This document shows positions 58,141 to 64,000 of a DNA stretch of 64,000 nucleotides, in pieces; positions within the stretch are counted from its first letter, which is position 1, and every line of letters begins with the position of its first letter. The translations under genes were made by a program, and so were the position numbers. The notes under the pieces were generated by a model, which ran no database searches, was not told the origin of the DNA, and saw nothing but the letters and a program-made list of their open reading frames with translations. The DNA comes from Micromonospora sp. ALFpr18c (GTDB lineage Bacteria; Actinomycetota; Actinomycetes; Mycobacteriales; Micromonosporaceae): positions 16,122-80,121 of the forward strand of contig NZ_WBKR01000005.1 in the NCBI RefSeq assembly GCF_008868155.1, in the 5' to 3' direction.

Positions 58141-58806
58141 TCACCGGCTGACGGTGGTGCTCGCGGGGGTGCCCCGCGCGCTGCGCAGCAGGCCGTCCGG
58201 GTCGTCGGCGTACAGGCGCAGCTCGTTCATCGGCATGGAGCCGGTCTTCGGCAGGTCGAAGGTCGTCGGCCGGCGCAGCAGGACGTCGATGCTCGTCTGG
58301 CTGCCGACCGAGATGGACAGCACCCGACGGTCGCCCTCCTGCTCGACCTGCACCGACCGGCTCGACGGCAGCGACCGGTGGCGCTTGCGCAACGCCTCGA
58401 CGTCCGTCCACGGGATCCAGATGTCGATGCCCGAGTTGAGCCGCACCCGCAGGCCCCGGTCACCCACGACGTGGGGGTGGATGGTCATGCTGGCGAAGAG
58501 GCCCACCATCCAGAGCACACCCCAGACGCCCAGGGCGAGCACGATCCAGCGGGCGGGCCGCCACGGCACGACGTGGGTGACGATGAGGTCGAAGATCGGG
58601 ATCTCGACGACCGACAGGCCGATGAAGATGCCGAGGATCGGCTTGACCACGCCCAGGTAGCCGAACGGCTCGTCGCCGGGCCCGAGCGGCAGGGGGCGAC
58701 GCCGCGCCCACACGTACAGGCTGCGCCACATCGCGGCCTCGGTAACGACCACCCGGCGCAGCAGCGGTCCCACGGTCGCCCTGGTCGGCGTCTTCGTGTC
58801 GGTCAT
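58141..58806 (-). CDS. Membrane protein of unknown function
   Basis: 221 residues. Two hydrophobic stretches (about 50-77 around YLGVVKPILGIFIGLSVVEIPIFDLIV and 85-110 around WIVLALGVWGVLWMVGLFASMTI) form helices. The C-terminal half is a cytosolic beta-rich domain, VVGDRGLRVRLNSGIDIWIPWTDVEALRKRHRSL...VLSISVGSQTSIDVLLRRP, which looks like a bacterial PH (PleckstrinH-like) fold. It sits between the PEP-domain enzyme and the TetR regulator genes in one operon. Confidence 0.7.
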   Translation of the reverse strand: MTDTKTPTRATVGPLLRRVVVTEAAMWRSLYVWARRRPLPLGPGDEPFGYLGVVKPILGIFIGLSVVEIPIFDLIVTHVVPWRPARWIVLALGVWGVLWMVGLFASMTIHPHVVGDRGLRVRLNSGIDIWIPWTDVEALRKRHRSLPSSRSVQVEQEGDRRVLSISVGSQTSIDVLLRRPTTFDLPKTGSMPMNELRLYADDPDGLLRSARGTPASTTVSR

Positions 58807-58834
58807 CGTCGTCCTCGGGGTGGGGGATCGGCGG

Positions 58835-61237
58835 TCAGTGGACGGTGACGGTTCCGGCGGCGCCGTCGACCGTGACGAGCTGTCCCGTGACGATCGTCCG
58901 GGTCGCGTCCGGCACGCAGATGACGGCGGGAATGCCGTACTCCCGGGCCACGGTCGGGCCGTGGGCCATGATCGCGCCGGTCTCGGTGACCAGCGCCGCG
59001 GCGGTGAGGAAGAGCGGAGTCCAGCCGGGATCCGTGGTCGCCGCGATCAGGACGTCACCGGGTTCGACGTGGGCGGTGCCCGGGTCGTGGACCACCCGGG
59101 CGGGCCCGGTGACCCGGCCCGCGGACGCGCCCACGCCGGTGCGTGTCCCGTCGCCGGGGGGCGCTGCCGGCAGGATGGTCTCGACGTCCGTGCCGTCGGA
59201 CAGCAAGGCCACCGGCACCGATCGGCGTCGCAGCTCCCGACGGTGCACGGCCCGCCGGGAGGCGACCACGTCGCGATGATCAACCCCTTGGTGTACGGCG
59301 GTGTGCACCTCGTCGAGGGTCAGGAACATGACGTCGTCGGCCTGCTCCAGCAGCCCGGAGCCGTGCAGGTCGGCGCCGATGAGCAGCAGCTGCCGACGCG
59401 TCTCCCGTAGCGGGTACAGCCCGGCGAACTTGCCGGCCTCGCGAAGGCCGGCCAACGAGCGGGCCCGGCGCAGCAGGAACCCGGCGATCCGGCCGCGCAC
59501 CGGCCGCCGCCGGCGCACCCGCGTCACCAGCTCCTCCAGCGCCGTCTCCGCCGCCGCGGCGGCACGGTGGAAGCGCTGGTCGGGGCCCTGCGCCGGATCG
59601 GTGACGCGCAGGTAGTTGGCGAGCGCCGCGAAGACCGGTGTCGGATCCTCGGCCCACCGTGGCACGCCGAGGTCGACCTCCGCGACGCCCCGATGGCCGT
59701 ACGCGTCCAGGAAGGCGGCCAGGCCGATGTCGGGTAGCGTTCCGCCCAGGTACCGCGTGGTCAGCTCGTCCGGTGGGGTGTCGAGCAGGAGTTGACGGTG
59801 TTCACCCACGCCCTGGGCGAGCCGCCACAGGGCCAGATCCATCTCGATGGTGACGTTGTGCGGCATCCCGGCCAGCACGGCGTGGATCTCGTCCGGCCCG
59901 GCGACACCCTTGAGCAGCGCGGCCGGCAGCGCGGCGGCGAGCATCCCGGCGACGATCGGCCACATGATCGCGTCGGCGCTGTCGTCGGCGTCGCGCGCCT
60001 GCACGAAGCGCAGACGGTCGGCGGCGGTCCGCAGGTCGTCGGGGGGCATGGACCGTACCCTGATCTGCTCGACCGCCTCGACCATCGAGATCCGTGCCGT
60101 CTCGGGCCGGGCCAGTGCGCGCACGATCCCCACCACCGCGCGACCGGCCGTGCGGAGCGACGCCGCCCCCTGCGCGGCGCCGCGCCCGGTGCCGCCGCCG
60201 GTCGGGGCGAACCGCGGGTCCGCCAGGACGTGCCGCATCACCGCCTGCGCCCGGGGGCCGAAGTCGACGGCCATGAGCTTGACCAGTCGCCTGCGCGACG
60301 ACCTGCTCCGGGCCAGGTCGGTCAGGTCCCCGTAGAGGCGGCCACCGATGTCGACGATCTCGACCCGGACGCCGAGCGAGGCGAGCATCGCCGTGATCTG
60401 CGCCCGCAGGGTCGCCATGCCCATCGGGGTGACCGGTTGCAGCATGCCCTGGACGTGGCCGAACTCCAGGTAGACGCGGGGGAGGGGCCCGTCGGTGGCC
60501 GGCGGGAGGGGGAACAGAGTGGTGATCGGCCGCGACTGCAGCAACCAGAGCACGTCGTCCGCGTCGATCGCCCACTCCACGTCCTGCGGGCAGCCGAAGT
60601 GATCCTGCAACCGCTCACCGGTGGTACGCAGTCGCGCCAGGTGGGCGGGGCTCAGGCATCCCGTGTCGTCGCGCGCGACGCCGTCGAGGACGTAGTGGTC
60701 CACTCTCGTCGCGCCGTCCACCACGGCGGTGCCGAGACCCGGCGCGGCGTCGACCGCCATCTCGTCGCGGCGGCCGGTCACCGGGTTGGCGGTGAACAGC
60801 ACCCCCGCCACGGTGGGCGTGACCATGCGTTGCACGACGACCGCCATCCACACCTCGTCCTGGTCGATCTGACGGGCGTCGCGGTACGCGGTCGCGCGGT
60901 CGGCGCGCAGCGAGGCCCAGCACTTTCCGATCGCGGCGATCAGCTCCGCGCCGCCCGTGACGTTGAGGACGGTGTCCTGCTGTCCGGCGAAGCTCGCGTC
61001 CGGCAGGTCCTCGGCGGTGGCGCTGGAGCGCACCGCCACCGGGCCCGCCCCGAGCCGCTGGTACGCGGCGAGGATCTCCGCCTCGGGGATGACGCCGAGC
61101 CGGTGGGCGTCGGCGGTGACGCAGAAGCCTTCGGGGACGCGTTCGCCGCGCCGGATCAACTCGCCCAGGCCGGCCGCCTTGCCGCCAACCAGGTCGATCA
61201 TGTCGGTGGTCGCCTCGGACAACGCGATCACGTGCAT
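58835..61237 (-). CDS. PEP/pyruvate-binding domain protein, rifampin-phosphotransferase-like
   Basis: 800 residues. N-terminal ATP-binding domain as in PEP synthase: DLVGGKAAGLGELIRRG...PEGFCVT, AVRSSATAEDLPDASFAGQQDTVLN, VAGVLFTANPVTG and VEWAIDADDVLWLLQSRPI. The central 400 residues are helical and do not match PEP synthase. The C-terminal swivelling His domain has DVLIAATTDPGWTPLF and ETGAIMAHGPTVAREYGIPAVI with the phospho-carrier H759. ATP domain, variable helical domain and His domain is the layout of rifampin phosphotransferase (Rph). It could modify an antibiotic or another small molecule; rifampin itself is not proven. ATG 61237 has GAGGGG upstream. Confidence 0.72.
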   Translation of the reverse strand: MHVIALSEATTDMIDLVGGKAAGLGELIRRGERVPEGFCVTADAHRLGVIPEAEILAAYQRLGAGPVAVRSSATAEDLPDASFAGQQDTVLNVTGGAELIAAIGKCWASLRADRATAYRDARQIDQDEVWMAVVVQRMVTPTVAGVLFTANPVTGRRDEMAVDAAPGLGTAVVDGATRVDHYVLDGVARDDTGCLSPAHLARLRTTGERLQDHFGCPQDVEWAIDADDVLWLLQSRPITTLFPLPPATDGPLPRVYLEFGHVQGMLQPVTPMGMATLRAQITAMLASLGVRVEIVDIGGRLYGDLTDLARSRSSRRRLVKLMAVDFGPRAQAVMRHVLADPRFAPTGGGTGRGAAQGAASLRTAGRAVVGIVRALARPETARISMVEAVEQIRVRSMPPDDLRTAADRLRFVQARDADDSADAIMWPIVAGMLAAALPAALLKGVAGPDEIHAVLAGMPHNVTIEMDLALWRLAQGVGEHRQLLLDTPPDELTTRYLGGTLPDIGLAAFLDAYGHRGVAEVDLGVPRWAEDPTPVFAALANYLRVTDPAQGPDQRFHRAAAAAETALEELVTRVRRRRPVRGRIAGFLLRRARSLAGLREAGKFAGLYPLRETRRQLLLIGADLHGSGLLEQADDVMFLTLDEVHTAVHQGVDHRDVVASRRAVHRRELRRRSVPVALLSDGTDVETILPAAPPGDGTRTGVGASAGRVTGPARVVHDPGTAHVEPGDVLIAATTDPGWTPLFLTAAALVTETGAIMAHGPTVAREYGIPAVICVPDATRTIVTGQLVTVDGAAGTVTVH

Positions 61238-61255
61238 CTGGGCGCCCCTCTCAAC

Positions 61256-61273
61256 GCAATGCGAGTGCATTGC
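61256..61273. promoter_or_regulatory. Candidate TetR operator upstream of the PEP-domain gene
   Basis: Inverted repeat GCAATGC-N4-GCATTGC (61256-61262 and 61267-61273), 19-36 bp before the start. A related TGCAACTGCAATG stretch follows at 61296-61308. Its place over the 5' leader and the TetR gene at the operon end suggest autoregulation. Confidence 0.6.
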
Positions 61274-61310
61274 ATCCACCGTAGCGCTTTCACGATGCAA
61301 CTGCAATGTC

Positions 61311-61469
61311 AACGGATGTGGCCGCCACTCCAAGGCCGACGCGCAGGCGCAGGGTCGCGAGATGGCAGCCGACCGGGGCGTCGAGCACGTGATCAAGAAG
61401 CAGGACGGCACGATCGGGGAGAAGAACACCTACCCGCGCAGCCGCGACCCGCGAGACATCGAGGGCTGA
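61311..61469 (+). pseudogene. DUF2188 gene remnant, N-terminus missing
   Basis: The frame reads SKADAQAQGREMAADRGVEHVIKKQDGTIGEKNTYPRSRDPRDIEG and stops at 61469. It matches the C-terminal two thirds of DUF2188 proteins (KKQDGTI-x-EKNTYPRSRDPR), including the usual end. The N-terminal strands with a HVVP...GW motif are absent; the sequence upstream belongs to the leader of the opposite gene. The only in-frame ATG (61362) would give a 35-residue peptide. It is probably the end of a gene truncated by rearrangement. Confidence 0.6.
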
Positions 61470-61487
61470 CCGCCCCCGGTCCCCTCC

Positions 61488-61522
61488 GACTGACCTCGTC
61501 GGCGTGCCCGGCGAGGTCAGTC
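61488..61522. terminator. Hairpin between DUF2188 remnant and DUF4331 gene
   Basis: Perfect 11-bp stem GACTGACCTCG/CGAGGTCAGTC (61488-61498 and 61512-61522) with a 13-nt loop, between convergent genes. Confidence 0.65.
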
Positions 61523-61553
61523 ACGTTTCGCGAGCCAATCAGGCCGGCATGAC

Positions 61554-62576
61554 TCAGGCCGGCACGACGTAGGGGAAGGTGTCCGCGCGGGCGGCCTTCG
61601 TGACCTGCGGGTTGAGGCCGGAGGTCGTGCCGGTGTTGAGGACCAGGGAGAACATCACCTCCGGCGCGTTGTCCGCCATGGTGCGGCCGTTGCGGACCGC
61701 GAAGCCGTAGTTCGCGGGGGTGCCGACCGTGTACGACAGCACGTCGGGGTAGAGCTGCTGGGCGACGCTGCGACCGTACGCCTGGGGGTCGGGTGCGGTG
61801 CCCATCGCCGCGACGACCCCGGCGACGGCGTTGGCGATCTCCTCGCCGTCCTCGGCGAGGTCCTGACCGGGGTGCCGGACATTGGCCGGGTTGGAGAAGT
61901 CCGTGTCGTGGGGCCAGAAAATGGGCCACATCATGGGGTGACCCGCGCGGTTGATCTGCCGCCATCCACCGGCGTCGGTGGCCAGCAGGGTGCGACACCA
62001 GACGCCGATCTCGGTACCGGCGCGCAGCAGCGGCTCGTCATGGGAGACCTCGAAGACGATGGACTCGACGGTGGTGCCGGCGAAGCTGTTGCTGGCCTGG
62101 TCGATCCGCCACTTCGACCGATCCACCTGCGCGCCGTTCGTGACCGCGCCGTTGATGGTCGCGAGCTGGTCGAGATCGACATAGAACGGGTCGGTGATCC
62201 GGCCCGCCCAGATCCGGACGTTCTGCCCGATGGTCACCTCGCCGGTCCTGCCCTGCGCGATCGGAGTGCCCATGGCGGCGTCGTCACGGGCGTCGGCGCC
62301 GGCGAGTTCGTACAGCTGGAAGGTCTGCCTGGCGTCGCCGTCCGGCTCGCCGAAGGCGAAGCGGTAGGTCAGCTCCTCCATCCCCGCGCCGTTGAAGTGA
62401 ATCTTGAACTCGTAGCGGGCCTCGGCGTGGAATCCGCGCTTGATGTCGGCCTTCGTCACTGAGCTGTTGACGTCCATGACGAACACGGTGGCGCGGTCGC
62501 CGTCGAAGACATACAGGTCGTCGATGAAGAGCTGCCCGCTCTGGGCGGCGAGGGGCGTGTCGAGGTGATGCGACAT
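61554..62576 (-). CDS. DUF4331-family protein
   Basis: 340 residues, no signal peptide. It begins MSHHLDTPLAAQSGQLFIDDLYVFDGDRATVFVMDVN, the hallmark start of DUF4331 (the SHHxDTP motif), and continues with strands such as YEFKIHFN, YRFAFGEPDGDARQTFQLYEL, VRIWAGRITDPFYVDLDQL, SIVFEVSHDEPL and IGVWCRTLL. The family is widespread and of unknown function; in other bacteria longer members are secreted. ATG 62576 follows GGGAGC. It lies between two genes for secreted proteins but no operon is evident. Confidence 0.82.
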   Translation of the reverse strand: MSHHLDTPLAAQSGQLFIDDLYVFDGDRATVFVMDVNSSVTKADIKRGFHAEARYEFKIHFNGAGMEELTYRFAFGEPDGDARQTFQLYELAGADARDDAAMGTPIAQGRTGEVTIGQNVRIWAGRITDPFYVDLDQLATINGAVTNGAQVDRSKWRIDQASNSFAGTTVESIVFEVSHDEPLLRAGTEIGVWCRTLLATDAGGWRQINRAGHPMMWPIFWPHDTDFSNPANVRHPGQDLAEDGEEIANAVAGVVAAMGTAPDPQAYGRSVAQQLYPDVLSYTVGTPANYGFAVRNGRTMADNAPEVMFSLVLNTGTTSGLNPQVTKAARADTFPYVVPA

Positions 62577-62708
62577 GGACGTGCTCCCGAGACAGCTGAG
62601 TTACTTGGACTAATCCGAACATAGCGGGCATGAGTGCGTCGCCTGCCGCATCGCCCGAATCCGATCCACCCGCCTGCCTCGCGACGAAGGACGGCATGGG
62701 GAAACGGT

Positions 62709-62739
62709 CGGGCCGCCCGATTTCTTCTCGGACGGCCCG
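62709..62739 (-). terminator. Terminator of the GH16 gene
   Basis: 12-bp stem CGGGCCGCCCGA/TCGGACGGCCCG with one G-T pair and a 7-nt loop, 18 bp after the GH16 stop at 62757. Confidence 0.65.
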
Positions 62740-62756
62740 GCCGCTCGCTGGCCTCG

Positions 62757-64000
62757 TCAGAAGCGGGACCACTTCTGGTTGGATGCGCCGAGGCAGTCCC
62801 ACAGGTGCAGCTTGCCGCCGTTGTTGGGGTTGGCCTCCCGCACGTCCACGCACTTGTTGGCGCTGAGGTTGACCAGATCGCCCGCGCTGTTGAGGGTGAA
62901 GCGCTGGGCCGGATTGCCGTTGCAACTGACCAGGTTGACCTCGGTGCCGTTGGCGGTGCCGGCCCAGGCCGGATCCATGCACTTGCCCATCGCCCGCACG
63001 GTCCCGTCGGAGGCGAAGGTCCACGCCTGCGCCGCGGTGGTGTTGCAGTCCCAGATCTGGAGCTTGGCACCCTCCACCGGGTTGGCGCTCGGGATGTCGA
63101 TGCAGCGCCCGCTCTGTGCTCCCCTGATCCTGCTGGTGCCGGGGGCCGGGTCGCCTCCGCCGGACGTGTAACTGGACACCCGCACGTAGTTGACGAGCAT
63201 CTGCTGTGGGAACTGGGTGGAGCCGTCCGGGTAGCCGGGCCAGTTGCCGCCGACCGCCACGTTGAGGATCATGAAGAACGGGTGGTCGAAGACCCACCGG
63301 TTGCCGCCGAGTCGGGCGGGTCGACCCGGTGGTACTGCACCCCGTCCAGGTACCAGGTGATCGCGTTCGGCTCCCAGTCCACCCGGTAGGTGTGGAAACC
63401 GTCGGCGAGCGGACCGCCGAGGGTGCGGCTGCCGGTGATGCCGCCGCCGCCGGAGTAGCCGGGGCCGTGCACCGTGCCGTAGACGGTGTTGGGTTCCCGG
63501 CCGATGTTCTCCATGACGTCGATCTCGCCGGCGTCGGGCCAGCCGCCACCGGTGCCGAGCATCCAGAACGCCGGCCAGATGCCCTGACCGCGTGGAATCT
63601 TGATGTTGGCCTCGAAGCGACCGTACGTCTGGGTGAAGGTCGCCGCCGTCAGCAGCCGGGCCGAGGTGTACTCGCAGCGCCCGTAGTGGCACTGGTAGTT
63701 GGCGGGGTTTTCCCGGCGGGCGGTGATGACGAGGTTGCCCTGGCCGTCGTGCACGGCGTTGCTCGTGCTGTTGGTGTAGTACTGCCGCTCGTTGTTGCCC
63801 CAGCCGCTGCCGCCGATGTCGAAGCGCCACTTGCTCTGATCGACGGGTGTGCCGGCTGGGGCGTTGAACTCGTCCTGCCAGGTGATCGGCCCGATGGCGG
63901 CCTCGGCGCGGTCGGACTGCGCCGGGACGATCAGGGCGGCGGCGGTGGTGACGAGGGCGACCGCCGCGAGGACGAAGGGTCGGAGGCGGGGTGCGGGGCG
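62757..64000 (-). pseudogene. Secreted GH16 beta-glucanase with CBM13 tail; frameshifted, 5' end outside window
   Basis: From the right edge the frame reads the end of a signal peptide (FVLAAVALVTTAAALIVPAQS), then ITWQDEFNAPAGTPVDQSKW, NNERQYYTN, GIWPAFWMLGTGGGWPDAGEIDVMEN with the GH16 glutamates (E-I-D-x-x-E), and TYRVDWEPNAITWYLDGVQYHRVDP. At about 63316-63322 the frame is lost; it continues one base off as ARLGGNRWVFDHPFFMILNVAVGGNWPG, a linker and a three-unit ricin-type module (CIDIPS, IWDCN, CVDVRE, LWDC) to 62757. Loss of one G (ccggcc to ccgcc) explains it. Sequence error or a recent mutation; the enzyme would be an endo-beta-1,3(4)-glucanase. Confidence 0.82.

Noticed and set aside
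58835..61237. Phosphoenolpyruvate synthase
   Set aside because: The N- and C-terminal domains fit, but the central 400 residues do not show the PEP-synthase TIM barrel; an Rph-like enzyme fits better.

Overview
The window is high-GC DNA of a filamentous actinobacterium, most likely Micromonospora or a close relative in Micromonosporaceae. That call is an inference. It rests on the GC-rich third codon positions, frequent GTG starts, overlapping stop/start codons, a mycothiol-conjugate amidase, and many secreted polysaccharidases with ricin-type (CBM13) modules. I see no rRNA, tRNA, CRISPR array, transposase or phage gene.

Layout. 1-3301: end of a GH54 arabinofuranosidase, a DUF1801 protein, and a tandem pair of YcgL-type nucleotidyltransferase genes whose second copy has an internal deletion. 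3379-7445: a divergent pair formed by an 1176-residue caspase / RecG-like ATPase / NB-ARC / TPR protein and a small EACC1-like protein. This is a predicted NLR-like conflict (immunity or cell-suicide) system and the most interesting locus here. 7505-9306: a NarL-type two-component system. 9868-12735: a GH81 beta-1,3-glucanase behind a 16-bp palindrome. 12911-17231: serine hydrolase, Mca, a small regulator/membrane-protein operon and an epoxide-hydrolase-like enzyme. 17234-19017: an overlapping rtcB-prfH pair, matching the RNA-repair/ribosome-rescue module. 19184-27882: P-loop kinase, ice-binding protein with a collagen-like stalk and LPXTG-like anchor, frameshifted methyltransferase, large membrane hydrolase, AraC regulator/SDR pair and a FUSC protein. 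27959-31176: ribbon-helix-helix regulator, DUF4097 protein and DrrAB-type ABC exporter.

31309-50753 is an L-arabinose/arabinan utilisation island. Its genes are araB-araD, a YtfQRT-YjfF-type furanose importer, araA, a secreted GH43 enzyme, a LacI-family regulator, a GH27 enzyme and a ChvE-MmsAB-type sugar importer. Seven near-palindromic 14-bp boxes (TGTKAKCG half plus its mirror) lie in front of araB, GH43, GH27 and chvE, so one LacI-type repressor probably coordinates oligosaccharide release, uptake and catabolism to D-xylulose-5-phosphate.

50915-57368 holds secreted phosphatases and beta-propeller proteins with an MFS transporter. 57523-61237 is a three-gene operon of a rifampin-phosphotransferase-like enzyme, a membrane protein and a TetR regulator. 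The window ends with a DUF2188 remnant, a DUF4331 protein and a frameshifted GH16 glucanase with a CBM13 tail that runs off the right edge.

Several genes are broken by indels or deletions (2733-3301, 21360-22015, 54873-56037, 62757-64000, and probably the start of 15603-16208). Real decay and sequence or assembly errors cannot be told apart from this window alone.
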